Part shown: positions 18,565-26,941 of the stretch, piece after piece
How positions within the stretch are numbered: the stretch's first letter is position 1
Layout: every line of letters begins with the position of its first letter
DNA from: an uncultured Alistipes sp.
Lineage (GTDB): Bacteria; Bacteroidota; Bacteroidia; Bacteroidales; Rikenellaceae
Direction of reading: 5' to 3'
Length of the DNA: 64,000 bases
NCBI GenBank assembly: GCA_900545315.1
Contig: UQYM01000008.1
Location: 10,928-74,927 of the forward strand
Position numbers and translations under genes: made by a program
Notes under the pieces: model-generated
The model's input: the letters and a program-made list of their open reading frames with translations, nothing else
What the model was told of the DNA's origin: nothing
Databases searched by the model: none

Positions 18565-19917
18565 TTAATAGGTGCAGATGCCGGTATAGGTCTGTGGAGT
18601 CAAACGACGCAACTCCTCTTTAACCGATTCCGACACATCCAGTCCGTCGATAAAATGGGTAATATCTTCGTGGGTAATCGCCTTGTTGGTGCGGGTAAGC
18701 GCTTTGAGCGCCTCATAGGGGTTCGGATAGCTCTCGCGACGCAAGATGGTCTGGATACCCTCGGCTACTACCGCCCAGTTGTGTTCCAAATCCCCAAGGA
18801 TCTTCTCTTTGTTGACGATCAGTTTATTCAAACCTTTGAGGATCGACTGGAACGATACAATCGTATGGGCCATCGGCACCCCAACGTTACGCAGCACGGT
18901 CGAATCCGTCAGGTCACGCTGCAGACGCGAAATTGGCAATTTGGTCGAGAGATGGCCAAAAATGGCATTGGCAATACCGAGGTTGCCCTCTGCATTCTCA
19001 AAGTCGATCGGGTTGACCTTGTGCGGCATGGCCGACGAACCCACCTCACCGGCTTTGATCTTCTGTTTGAAATACTCCATCGAGACATACGACCAAATAT
19101 CCCGGCACAAGTCGATCAAAATTGTGTTGATACGACGCAGGTTGTCGAAAATAGCCGCCAGATTATCGTAATGTTCGATCTGAGTGGTTACCTGCGAGCG
19201 GTCCAGTCCCAGCACCTCATTGACAAAATGGTTGGCAAAGCTGATCCAATCCACCTGCGGATAGGCAACCGAATGGGCATTGAAGTTACCGGTCGCACCG
19301 CCGAATTTGGCCGGAGCCTTGAGGGTACGCAACATGGCCACCTGTTTGTTCAGACGGTCCACAAACACCTCGATCTCCTTGCCCAGACGGGTTGGGGAGG
19401 CAGGCTGTCCGTGTGTATGGGCCAGCAATGGAATATCGCGCCACTCATCGGCCATCGACTGGAGTTTAGCGATCAACTCGTCGAGCATCGGATGGTACAC
19501 CTCAATCAACGCCTCTTTGAGGCTGTAGGGAATGGAGGTATTGTTGATATCCTGCGAGGTCAGTCCGAAGTGGATGAACTCTTTGTAGGGATGCAGGCCG
19601 AGTTTATCCATCTTCTCTTTGAGCAGATACTCGACGGCTTTGACATCATGGTTGGTTGTCCGTTCGATCTCTTTGACCCGCAGGGCGTCAGCTTCGGTAA
19701 AATGGCGGTAAACATCGCGCAAGGACTCCAAAGCGGCTTTGTCCACCCCTTTGAGCTGAGGTAACGGCAGTTCACACAGCGCGATGAAATACTCCACCTC
19801 CACCAATACCCGGTAGCGAATCAGAGCATATTCTGAGAAATAGTCGGCCAGAGCTTCGCACTTGTCGCGATAGCGGCCGTCGATCGGAGATATTGCGGTC
19901 AACTTGGTCAATTCCAT
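18565..19917 (-). CDS. purB: Adenylosuccinate lyase
   Basis: PurB catalyses two fumarate-releasing steps of purine synthesis: SAICAR to AICAR and adenylosuccinate to AMP. The 450-residue protein starts MELTKLTAISPIDGRYRDK. It carries the fumarase/lyase signature GSSAMPHKVNPIDFENAEGN at about residues 292-311, in which the mobile-loop Ser is the catalytic base. THGQPASPTRLGKE and TSQDINNT are the other conserved blocks. Length and start agree with the E. coli-type branch. A full Bacteroidota promoter (TTTG-N19-TATCTTTG) lies 28 bp upstream, and a perfect palindrome follows the stop. Confidence 0.97.
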   Translation of the reverse strand: MELTKLTAISPIDGRYRDKCEALADYFSEYALIRYRVLVEVEYFIALCELPLPQLKGVDKAALESLRDVYRHFTEADALRVKEIERTTNHDVKAVEYLLKEKMDKLGLHPYKEFIHFGLTSQDINNTSIPYSLKEALIEVYHPMLDELIAKLQSMADEWRDIPLLAHTHGQPASPTRLGKEIEVFVDRLNKQVAMLRTLKAPAKFGGATGNFNAHSVAYPQVDWISFANHFVNEVLGLDRSQVTTQIEHYDNLAAIFDNLRRINTILIDLCRDIWSYVSMEYFKQKIKAGEVGSSAMPHKVNPIDFENAEGNLGIANAIFGHLSTKLPISRLQRDLTDSTVLRNVGVPMAHTIVSFQSILKGLNKLIVNKEKILGDLEHNWAVVAEGIQTILRRESYPNPYEALKALTRTNKAITHEDITHFIDGLDVSESVKEELRRLTPQTYTGICTY

Positions 19918-19944
19918 GGCTTAAATAAGTTTTGAAACGAACAA

Positions 19945-19975
19945 CAAAGATAGGGTTTATCCCGTTGAATACAAA
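19945..19975 (-). promoter_or_regulatory. purB promoter, complete -33/-7 pair
   Basis: On the minus strand TTTG (19972-19975) is separated by 19 bp from TATCTTTG (19945-19952). Both boxes and the spacing match the Bacteroidota sigma consensus. The site is 28 bp from the purB start. Confidence 0.8.
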
Positions 19976-20032
19976 ATAATAGGCAAAACTTCGCAACCAT
20001 TCGTATCGGGAGGGAGGAAAGCACCGCGGCTC

Positions 20033-20063
20033 GTTGCGTTTTAGCGGAAAACCGTTACCTTTG
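20033..20063 (+). promoter_or_regulatory. Promoter of the DUF4834 gene
   Basis: TACCTTTG at 20056-20063 is preceded by GTTG at 20033-20036 with 19 bp between. It points away from the purB promoter. The leader to the ATG at 20169 would be about 100 nt. Confidence 0.6.
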
Positions 20064-20168
20064 CAACTTAGGGAAGAGGCTCCATCGAGGAGCCATTCTC
20101 CGGCGCCCAACGTAAGGCGTTGCAATCGGTTTTCTTGTGCGAGAGGGCCGCATTTACCAGACAAAACC

Positions 20169-20468
20169 ATGGACACTATATTGAGTTTCATTCTTTTTCT
20201 CATCATTGGCTTCTATTTGGCGGGGCTATTGGGACGACTGCTGCTGCGTCGTTGGCTGGTCCGAAAACAAAAGGAGTTTGAGCAGGGGGGAAATCCCTTC
20301 TTCCGAACCTATACCTGGGGAAGCGGGACCAACCGTGAGGAGCCTCGGCGCCGACCCGAAGGCAAGGTTACGATCGAACAGACCCGCATTATTGAAAAGC
20401 AGGTCAGTGGAGAGGTCGGTGAGTACGTCGAATACGAAGAGGTCAAAGAGCGTAAAGAGAGCAAATAA
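20169..20468 (+). CDS. DUF4834-like small membrane protein
   Basis: This is a 99-residue protein from the ATG at 20169 (MDTILSFILFLIIGFYLAGL). The same frame is open further upstream, but the promoter at 20033-20063 lies inside that extension. It has one N-terminal membrane helix, then a basic stretch (LLLRRWLVRKQKEFEQ) that should face the cytoplasm, and a polar tail rich in Glu and Arg ending KERKESK. This layout fits the Bacteroidota family DUF4834, of unknown role, often found near purine or housekeeping genes. It is divergent from purB. Confidence 0.7.
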   Translation: MDTILSFILFLIIGFYLAGLLGRLLLRRWLVRKQKEFEQGGNPFFRTYTWGSGTNREEPRRRPEGKVTIEQTRIIEKQVSGEVGEYVEYEEVKERKESK

Positions 20469-20884
20469 ACCGGTGGGGGCTGGAGAACCAGAAGATGAGA
20501 GCTGACTGTTTTCCCTTGCATGCCTGATCCATAGGGGGGCACACAGAACCGATATTTTGTTCCGTAACGGCAACGAGAGGGGACATCTGTCCGCGCAAAA
20601 TTTTCTCCACAGCACAGCAGAGTCTAAGGTATAGACAGAAGACCCGCATACCAGGATACTCAATACTCATAAAAACGTGGTGCAGCATGCCGAGACCCTG
20701 CAACACTGAAGCGCTGAGGCACCGAACTGCCGAGACTCTGAACTAAAGCCTTGGAGTACACAAGCACAAAAGTCCCGGCTGAGGGAATGCCCCAGGGGGC
20801 CAGGGGCTCAGAGACAACACGAATCAAAAAAGGAACGATAATTGAACATCTTCCACACGAACAAGACAATATAAACAGAGGCGG
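20469..20884. other. Gene-free spacer upstream of mlaE
   Basis: I see no gene, tRNA or clear promoter in these 416 bp. No TAnnTTTG element lies close to the mlaE start. Confidence 0.5.
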
Positions 20885-21628
20885 ATGAAAAACTTTTTCG
20901 AACTGATCGGACGCTACTTCATGTTGATGAGCAAGACCTTTTCCCGTCCGGAGAAGTTCTCGATCTATCGCAAACGCGTTTTGGTCGAGATGGCCAGTCT
21001 GGGGCTCAACTCAATTGGCATCGTAGCGATCATCTCGGTCTTCATGGGCGCCGTCATCGCCATCCAAATGGCCCTCAACCTCGAATCGCCCTTTATCCCA
21101 CAATACCTGATCGGCTATGCAACCCGCGAATCGATGTTGCTCGAATTCTCCTCGACAGTCGTTGCCCTGATTCTGGCCGGCAAGGTGGGATCAAACATCG
21201 CTTCGGAGATCGGCACCATGCGCATCACCGAACAGATCGATGCTCTGGAGATTATGGGTGTCAACTCGTCGAGCTACCTGATTCTGCCCAAAATCATCGC
21301 TACGGTCATCTTCTTCCCCTTCCTGACCATTATGAGTATGGGAATCGGTATTGCCGGCGGCTACTTAATCTCGGTTCTGACCGGCGCGGTCAACCCGGAG
21401 GCCTACCTCACCGGTATCCGTTACGATTTCAAACCGTTCTACATCACCTACTCGCTGGTCAAGTCGTCGGTATTTGCCTTTATCATCACCTCCATTTCAG
21501 GCTTTTTCGGCTACTATGCCAACGGCAACTCCTTGGAGGTGGGACGTGCCAGCACCCGAGCCGTGGTGGTGAGCAGCATTGTTATTCTGATCTTCAACCT
21601 GATCCTCACCCAAATCATGCTTACCTAA
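20885..21628 (+). CDS. mlaE: MlaE-type ABC transporter permease
   Basis: This 247-residue inner-membrane protein is the permease of an MCE-type lipid transporter, which moves phospholipids between the inner and outer membranes. About five helices are visible, and the family hallmark regions are present: GAVIAIQMALNLE near the start and the cytoplasmic loop AGKVGSNIASEIGTMRITEQIDALEIMGVNS, which contacts the ATPase. The ATPase gene mlaF follows after a single base, so the two are translationally linked. The MCE substrate-binding protein MlaD is not adjacent in this window. Confidence 0.95.
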   Translation: MKNFFELIGRYFMLMSKTFSRPEKFSIYRKRVLVEMASLGLNSIGIVAIISVFMGAVIAIQMALNLESPFIPQYLIGYATRESMLLEFSSTVVALILAGKVGSNIASEIGTMRITEQIDALEIMGVNSSSYLILPKIIATVIFFPFLTIMSMGIGIAGGYLISVLTGAVNPEAYLTGIRYDFKPFYITYSLVKSSVFAFIITSISGFFGYYANGNSLEVGRASTRAVVVSSIVILIFNLILTQIMLT

Positions 21629-21629
21629 G

Positions 21630-22409
21630 ATGATTCGAGCCGAACATATCACCAAATCGTTCGAAGGGCGCACCGTGCTGAAAGACATTTCAGCCACCTT
21701 CGAAACCGGAAAGACCAACCTGATCATCGGACAGAGCGGATCGGGGAAAACGGTATTGCTTAAATCACTGGTCGGCCTGCATACGATCGACAGCGGTAAA
21801 ATTTTTTATGACGACATCTGTTACACGACGCTCTCGTTCAAGGAGCGGAAGGCGATCCGCCAACAGATCGGCATGATCTTCCAGGGGGGAGCCCTGCTCG
21901 ACTCTTCGACGGTCGAAGAGAATGTCCGCCTGCCGCTGGACCTGTTCACCAACCAGAGTGCATCTGAAAAGGCCGATCGGGTCAACTTCTGTCTGCAGCG
22001 GGTCAATCTGCACGATGTGAACCACCTCTACCCGGCCGAGCTGAGCGGGGGTATGATCAAACGTGTAGCCATCGCCCGTGCCATTGTCCTGAATCCCAAA
22101 TACCTCTTCTGCGACGAGCCGAACTCGGGACTCGACCCGATGACCTCGGTGGTGATCGACAACCTGATCAAGGAGATCACCGAAGAGTACAACATCACGA
22201 CGATCATCAATACGCACGACATGAACTCGGTGCTGGAGATCGGCGAACACGTACTCTTTATATATAAAGGTGAGAAGTGGTGGGAAGGGACCAAACATGA
22301 CATTCTGCATGCGGACAATCGCGAGCTTAACGAGTTTGTCTTTGCCTCGTCCATGGCCAAACGGGCCAAGGCTTGCAGTGGTCTCGACCTATCCGCTGAC
22401 CGCCACTGA
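21630..22409 (+). CDS. mlaF: MlaF-type ABC transporter ATPase
   Basis: This 259-residue cytoplasmic ATPase powers the MlaE permease. The Walker A loop is GQSGSGKT (about residues 34-41), the ABC signature is LSGGMIKRVAIARA, and the Walker B is YLFCDEPNSGLDP. The H-loop His is in INTHDMNSV. The LSGGM form and the DEPNSGLDP sequence are usual for MCE-linked ATPases. It starts one base after the mlaE stop. The C-terminal roughly 20 residues (KRAKACSGLDLSADRH) extend past the usual end. Confidence 0.95.
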   Translation: MIRAEHITKSFEGRTVLKDISATFETGKTNLIIGQSGSGKTVLLKSLVGLHTIDSGKIFYDDICYTTLSFKERKAIRQQIGMIFQGGALLDSSTVEENVRLPLDLFTNQSASEKADRVNFCLQRVNLHDVNHLYPAELSGGMIKRVAIARAIVLNPKYLFCDEPNSGLDPMTSVVIDNLIKEITEEYNITTIINTHDMNSVLEIGEHVLFIYKGEKWWEGTKHDILHADNRELNEFVFASSMAKRAKACSGLDLSADRH

Positions 22410-22463
22410 ATTACGCCACCGCAAAGAAAGACAGCCTTTAATAAAAAAATTTAATTTCCTTTT

Positions 22464-22495
22464 TTTGCAGGGTTTTCGATTTTTATGTACTTTTG
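22464..22495 (+). promoter_or_regulatory. gapA promoter, complete -33/-7 pair
   Basis: TTTG at 22464-22467, a 20-bp spacer, then TACTTTTG at 22488-22495. Both boxes match the Bacteroidota consensus, and the predicted leader is about 45 nt. The region between the boxes is T-rich. Confidence 0.85.
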
Positions 22496-22545
22496 CAGTC
22501 GAAGTATCGAAAGAACAAGTTAAACAACCTTAATATTAAACAGTT

Positions 22546-23550
22546 ATGTCAAAGATTAAAATCGGTATCAACGGTTTCGGCCGTATCGGACGTTTGGTGT
22601 TCCGTGCCGCTATGAGCAAAAACGATGTAGAGATCGTCGGCATCAATGACCTGATCAGCGTTGACTACATGGCTTACATGCTGCGTTATGACACCATGCA
22701 CGGTCAGTTCAACGGTACAATCGAGGTTAAAGATGGCAACTTGGTTGTCAATGGCCACTCGATCCGCGTAACTGCAGAGAAAGACCCTGCAAACCTGAAA
22801 TGGGACGAAGTTGGTGCTGAGTACGTAGTAGAGTCAACCGGTCTGTTCCTGACCAAGGAGAAGGCTGAGGCTCACTTGAAAGCTGGTGCAAAACGTGTTG
22901 TAATGTCTGCACCTTCGAAAGACGACACCCCGATGTTCGTAATGGGTGTTAACCACACCACTTACGCTGGACAGTCGATCATTTCGAATGCATCTTGCAC
23001 CACCAACTGCTTGGCTCCTATCGCCAAAGTTCTGAACGACAAATTCGGTATGGTAGAAGGCTTGATGACCACCGTACACTCAACCACCGCTACTCAGAAA
23101 ACTGTTGACGGTCCTTCTATGAAAGACTGGCGTGGTGGCCGTGCAGCTTCTGGCAACATCATCCCATCTTCAACCGGTGCTGCTAAAGCTGTAGGTAAAG
23201 TTATTCCTTCACTGAACGGTAAACTGACCGGCATGTCACTGCGTGTTCCTACCCTGGACGTATCAGTAGTTGACTTGACCTGCACCTTGGCCAAAGACGT
23301 TACCTACGATGAGATTTGCGCTGCCATGAAAGAGGCTTCTGAAGGCGAACTGAAAGGTATCCTGGGTTACACCGAGGACGCTGTTGTTTCTTCAGACTTC
23401 TTGGGCGATCCCCGCACCTCTATCTTCGACGCAAAAGCTGGTATTCAGCTGACTCCTCGTTTCGTAAAAGTTGTTTCTTGGTACGACAACGAGTGGGGTT
23501 ACTCTAACAAAGTTCTCGAGCTGATCGAGTACACCAGCAAAATCAAATAA
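22546..23550 (+). CDS. gapA: Glyceraldehyde-3-phosphate dehydrogenase, type I
   Basis: GAPDH converts glyceraldehyde 3-phosphate to 1,3-bisphosphoglycerate with NAD in glycolysis. The 334-residue protein has the Rossmann start IKIGINGFGRIGRLVFR and the catalytic Cys151 in SNASCTTNCLAP. The final helix WYDNEWGYSNKVLELI is intact. Codon use is biased to a narrower set than in neighbouring genes (GCT, GTT, GGT frequent), which points to high expression. Its own strong promoter and terminator bracket it, so it is monocistronic. Confidence 0.98.
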   Translation: MSKIKIGINGFGRIGRLVFRAAMSKNDVEIVGINDLISVDYMAYMLRYDTMHGQFNGTIEVKDGNLVVNGHSIRVTAEKDPANLKWDEVGAEYVVESTGLFLTKEKAEAHLKAGAKRVVMSAPSKDDTPMFVMGVNHTTYAGQSIISNASCTTNCLAPIAKVLNDKFGMVEGLMTTVHSTTATQKTVDGPSMKDWRGGRAASGNIIPSSTGAAKAVGKVIPSLNGKLTGMSLRVPTLDVSVVDLTCTLAKDVTYDEICAAMKEASEGELKGILGYTEDAVVSSDFLGDPRTSIFDAKAGIQLTPRFVKVVSWYDNEWGYSNKVLELIEYTSKIK

Positions 23551-23586
23551 TTAGGTTTCACCTAAGATTTTGCGAAACAATACCCC

Positions 23587-23623
23587 GAAGAGGCATTCCT
23601 TTCGGAACGCCTCTTCTTTTTTT
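23587..23623 (+). terminator. gapA rho-independent terminator
   Basis: GAAGAGGC pairs with GCCTCTTC, with an inner TTCC/GGAA stem, followed directly by a run of seven T. It starts 36 bp after the gapA stop. Confidence 0.9.
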
Positions 23624-23826
23624 GTTTCCCTGTATCGAGGGAGGGCGGCGGCCATTTCTCCTTCTTCGTTGGAATTATCTCTTATGCTATCATGTGACGG
23701 ACGCCATACAAGAACGAAGTTAAGGGCTGCAAATATCTGTGTAAAAAGATACGAGACGATACAATAGGCCATAGAAAGTGTAAAGAGCCAGAATCGGAGG
23801 CACAACACAATCGGTGAAAGATTCTA

Positions 23827-24124
23827 AGCAGAAAACCTGAGCAGGTGAATTCCACAAGCAGGATAGCTCACAAACAAGAAAAGTTCCGTGAGCAGGGAAA
23901 GTTCATAAACCAGAAAACCTCCGTAAGCAGGAAATTTCCACGAACAGGAGGACTCACTCATAGGGAAAATTCCGCGAGCAGAAAAAGTTCACAAACCGAA
24001 AGCCTCCGCCAGCAGGAAGACTCCACAAGCAGGAGTCTCACACACAGGGAAAGTACCGCGCACAGGGAAAGTCTACAAACAGGATAAACTCCGCAAGCAG
24101 AAAAACTCCACGAACAGAAACGGC
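23827..24124. repeat. Degenerate 17-bp tandem repeat array, about 17 units
   Basis: Aligned by eye, the region divides into successive units of 17 bp (range 16-18) resembling AGCAGGAAAACTCCACA. Good examples are AGCAGGTGAATTCCACA at 23840-23856 and AGCAGGATAGCTCACAA at 23857-23873, then further units such as AGCAGGAAATTTCCACG and AGCAGAAAAACTCCACG. Units begin with AGCAGG or ACAGGG and end with TCCACA or TCCGCG; the two end types seem to alternate loosely. The plus strand is purine-rich. The array lies between the gapA and thi4 terminators. A plus frame open through part of it gives low-complexity peptide and is probably not a gene. Confidence 0.8.
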
Positions 24125-24256
24125 CCATAGCTTTCCAGTCCCCAGTGACACATCATACCAATGGAGGTTACAGCCTGAAATAGCAGATTCGCTCACCACC
24201 TTCCATATGCTTATTCTTCTGAATTACAATCAAAGGATTTTTTATACACAAAAAAA

Positions 24257-24286
24257 AGAGGGAGAGTGTGAACATACTCTCCCTCT
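24257..24286 (-). terminator. thi4 rho-independent terminator
   Basis: On the minus strand AGAGGGAGAGT pairs with ACTCTCCCTCT across 8 nt and is followed by a run of T (plus-strand A at 24250-24257). It lies 147 bp beyond the thi4 stop. Confidence 0.8.
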
Positions 24287-24432
24287 CTCAATTATAGACC
24301 TTCTCTTGGGGGCATTGTGAAACATCCCGCGGAGTCACCTCAAAAGACCACTTATCCCATCAGGTCCGCTGGCGGCTCATCCTCCGCACACAGTCCATAA
24401 TACCCAGCAAAAGCCCCCGCACGAAAAGGCTT

Positions 24433-25206
24433 TTATTTTTTCAGCTTGGCAATAATTTCGTCGGCGACCTTCTTACCCGACATCAGCATACCGCCGAAGA
24501 TCGGTCCCATACGCGGGGTTCCCGAAACGGCTGAAGCGGCCATACCGCAAACATAAAGACCGGGATAGATCTCTTTGGTCCCTTTGACCACTTCATCCTC
24601 TCCGGCAGCTACATCCAACGAGCGTTCGCCGATTACGCCACCGGTTTCGGTTGCCAACTTGATGCCATTTTTACGGGCAACTGTAGCGGCAATTTCGCTA
24701 TCATGTCCGGTGCCATCAACAACCACTTTGGCCAAAATATTCAACGGATCGACATGCAGACCTTCACGCAACACCGGCGTCCAGTTGACAACGACACCGC
24801 TTACGACATTGTTCTTGAAGATCACATCCTCAACCGAATAGCAGTTGAAGATGGTTGCACCCTCGTGCACGGCACGATACAACAGTGCAGATGTACTCTC
24901 AACGGAATCCATTACATAGAGGCCCTCATCACAGGGAGCATAATTGATCCCGAACTCTTTGACAATATCGATCGCCTCCTGCTGGATCACGATCTGGTTA
25001 AACATCATCGCGCCACCCCACATGCCGCCACCGGGCGACAGCTTGCGGTCGAACTGAGCCACCTTCAGACCGGCTTTTGCCAGATAATAGGCCGCCACGA
25101 TACCTGAGGGGCCGCCTCCGACAATAGCCACATCAAGATTCAGATTCTTCTCCAGCTTTTCGAAATAGGTGCTGATAATACCTTTGGATACTTTTGTTTC
25201 AATCAT
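24433..25206 (-). CDS. thi4: Sulfide-dependent thiazole synthase (Thi4 family, His-type)
   Basis: Thi4 makes the adenylated thiazole precursor of thiamine from NAD and glycine. The 257-residue protein has the NAD-binding start DVAIVGGGPSGIVAAYYLA and the Thi4 segments GGGMWGGAMMFNQIV and TGTPRMGPIFGGMLMSGKK. In yeast Thi4 a Cys in the CCMDP segment gives up its own sulfur and the enzyme dies after one turn. Here the corresponding segment is GLHVDPL with His151, as in methanogen Thi4, which uses free sulfide and iron catalytically. This protein should therefore be the catalytic, anaerobic type. It begins 42 bp after the osmC stop on the same strand, so the two are probably co-transcribed. Confidence 0.9.
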   Translation of the reverse strand: MIETKVSKGIISTYFEKLEKNLNLDVAIVGGGPSGIVAAYYLAKAGLKVAQFDRKLSPGGGMWGGAMMFNQIVIQQEAIDIVKEFGINYAPCDEGLYVMDSVESTSALLYRAVHEGATIFNCYSVEDVIFKNNVVSGVVVNWTPVLREGLHVDPLNILAKVVVDGTGHDSEIAATVARKNGIKLATETGGVIGERSLDVAAGEDEVVKGTKEIYPGLYVCGMAASAVSGTPRMGPIFGGMLMSGKKVADEIIAKLKK

Positions 25207-25248
25207 GGTTCTGAACAGCGTTACAAAATTACGGCCTTTCGCTCCCGG

Positions 25249-25656
25249 CTACTCGGCATAAATAAAGTTGATGGTCTGCTTGCAATCGGCCCCCAATGTT
25301 TTGGAGACAGGGCAGGTCAAAGCGGCATTTTCCAAAATTTTACGCTGTTTAGGCTCGTAATTTTTCGGGAAACGTACATCAATTTTGATCTCACCGATAC
25401 GACGGGGATCAGCAGCCATCACCTTCGTAATACTCAACCGGGTTCCATCTACATCGATATCATGAGTCTGACCGGCAATACCCATCAGCGTCATCATGCA
25501 GCTGCCCAAAGCGGTAGCCACCAGATCGGTCGGCGAGAAAGATTCGCCTTTACCGTGGTTATCAACAGGAGCGTCGGTGACGAGTTTCGTACCGGACTGC
25601 ACATGGGTTGCTTCGGTCCGTAGGCCACCCAAATAAACGGTTTCTATAGTTGCCAT
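25249..25656 (-). CDS. OsmC/Ohr family protein
   Basis: OsmC-family proteins are small thiol peroxidases that reduce organic hydroperoxides. I chose the ATG at 25656 (MATIETVYLGGLRTEA), giving 135 residues; the frame is open further up but the extension is not family-like. One family Cys is in ATALGSCMMTLMG, and the second Cys is in NAALTCPVSKTLG, at the expected distance of about 60 residues. It is the first gene of a likely pair with thi4. OsmC next to an iron- and sulfide-dependent enzyme would be sensible protection, but that link is inference. Confidence 0.88.
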   Translation of the reverse strand: MATIETVYLGGLRTEATHVQSGTKLVTDAPVDNHGKGESFSPTDLVATALGSCMMTLMGIAGQTHDIDVDGTRLSITKVMAADPRRIGEIKIDVRFPKNYEPKQRKILENAALTCPVSKTLGADCKQTINFIYAE

Positions 25657-25728
25657 ATTCCGATTTGTTTTAATTAATTGTTCAATTTTACGTTCAATGT
25701 CGCTCTCCAAATAGAGCCACACGACATA

Positions 25729-25736
25729 CAAAGATA
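25729..25736 (-). promoter_or_regulatory. Putative osmC-thi4 -7 element (TATCTTTG)
   Basis: The minus strand reads TATCTTTG 73 bp upstream of the chosen osmC start. This position argues against the longer start at 25893. The -33 box is not clear. Confidence 0.5.
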
Positions 25737-26145
25737 GAATTTTATTCATCATGTTTACGATTCGGTACCCAAATAAGCTTCCGATATTTTCTGTGTATAA
25801 GGCCCCGATCCGGTACCCCATCAGCCATTGCTCTGCCCTCAACAGCACTTTCCCCACTCTCCTCCTTCTCGCTGTTAGCCCCTCCTTTCTCACTACCTCA
25901 ATTCTTTCCCCTCATCTCTTTACCCACGCTTCTCTCCCTCCGCTTCTCTATGTACCCTCTCCTCCACCGCTTGACTTCCCGCCTCGTGCCACGCAAACTG
26001 TGCGCCCACAGCAAGTAACGCGAGCCCAAGGCCACCTCACACCCACTGGTTTCCATGCAATGTGCTCCGCAACCCAGAACTTACCCGACGTAGCTCCTAC
26101 AGGGAGCGAACATGTCCACTTGATAGCCAATCGACACAAAAACAC

Positions 26146-26153
26146 TATCTTTG
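26146..26153 (+). promoter_or_regulatory. Putative engB -7 element (TATCTTTG)
   Basis: TATCTTTG lies 43 bp upstream of the ATG at 26197 and supports that start over the upstream in-frame ATG at 26062. A CTTG at 26119-26122 is a weak -33 candidate. Confidence 0.5.
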
Positions 26154-26196
26154 CAGCGATACACAACGCATCCACCCCAGCATAAAAGTTTCAGGC

Positions 26197-26805
26197 ATGA
26201 ACATCACCTCCGCCGTATTTCGCTGCAGCAGCCAAAAGCTCTCGCAATGTCCAGCCGACAATCGGCTCGAGTTTGCCTTTATCGGCCGCTCGAATGTCGG
26301 GAAATCCTCCCTGATCAACATGCTGACCGATTCGCCCACCCTGGCCAAGGTCTCCTCCACCCCGGGAAAGACCAAACTGATCAACCATTTTTTGATCAAT
26401 AACAGCTGGTACCTGGTCGATCTGCCGGGATACGGTTACGCACGTGTATCGAAAAGCGAACGCCGCGAGTTCTCAAAGCTGATTCTCGACTACGTACTCC
26501 AACGCGAACAGATGCATTTTCTATTTGTCTTGGTTGACTCGAGACTTGAACCCCAAAAGATCGATCTGGATTTTATCACCCTGCTGGGCGAACACGGCAT
26601 TCCATTCGGCATTGTCTTTACCAAGTGCGACAAGCTCTCCTCCAACCAGACCGAATCGAACATCGCACGCTACCGCCGCACCCTACTCACAGAGTGGGAA
26701 GAGCTACCCCCGATGTTTCGCACCTCCTCCGAGAAGCGGCAGGGACGGGAGGCAATCCTCGATTTCATCGGTAACTGTCTGACAGCAGCAGCCCCGAACG
26801 AATAA
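26197..26805 (+). CDS. engB: Ribosome biogenesis GTPase EngB/YsxC/YihA
   Basis: This 202-residue GTPase acts in assembly of the large ribosomal subunit. All G motifs are visible: G1 GRSNVGKSS, G2 region STPGKTKLINHF, G3 DLPGYGYA and G4 TKCDKL. The chosen start MNITSAVFRCSSQKLSQCP gives a normal EngB N-terminus; the longer frame starting at 26062 would run through the promoter region. It precedes prs by 136 bp with a promoter between. Confidence 0.96.
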   Translation: MNITSAVFRCSSQKLSQCPADNRLEFAFIGRSNVGKSSLINMLTDSPTLAKVSSTPGKTKLINHFLINNSWYLVDLPGYGYARVSKSERREFSKLILDYVLQREQMHFLFVLVDSRLEPQKIDLDFITLLGEHGIPFGIVFTKCDKLSSNQTESNIARYRRTLLTEWEELPPMFRTSSEKRQGREAILDFIGNCLTAAAPNE

Positions 26806-26900
26806 AAAAAATAGAACCTCAGTGTTCCGTTTCGTTTTGAAAATCGATCATTGCAATGAAAAAAGTTCCGTTTAACAATCCTCAATTAGCTGAAAAAAAC

Positions 26901-26908
26901 TACCTTTG
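26901..26908 (+). promoter_or_regulatory. Putative prs -7 element (TACCTTTG)
   Basis: TACCTTTG lies 33 bp upstream of the prs ATG. The -33 box is not well matched. Confidence 0.5.
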
Positions 26909-26941
26909 TAACGCTAAAGCATAACGCAAAATATTCCCAAC

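Larger units (their letters stand above)
25657..26196. other. Divergent spacer between osmC and engB with a pyrimidine-rich tract
   Basis: These 540 bp hold promoter-like elements for osmC (25729-25736, minus) and engB (26146-26153, plus). From about 25830 to 25990 the plus strand is strongly pyrimidine-rich. No gene is supported. Confidence 0.55.

Noticed and set aside
23845..24087. Plus-strand 80-codon frame through the 17-bp repeat array
   Set aside because: The product is a low-complexity repeat peptide produced by the array itself; the 17-bp period is not a multiple of three, so the repeat is not selected as protein.
25207..25248. Possible TPP riboswitch upstream of thi4
   Set aside because: Only 42 bp separate thi4 from osmC and no THI-box core is visible there or before osmC.
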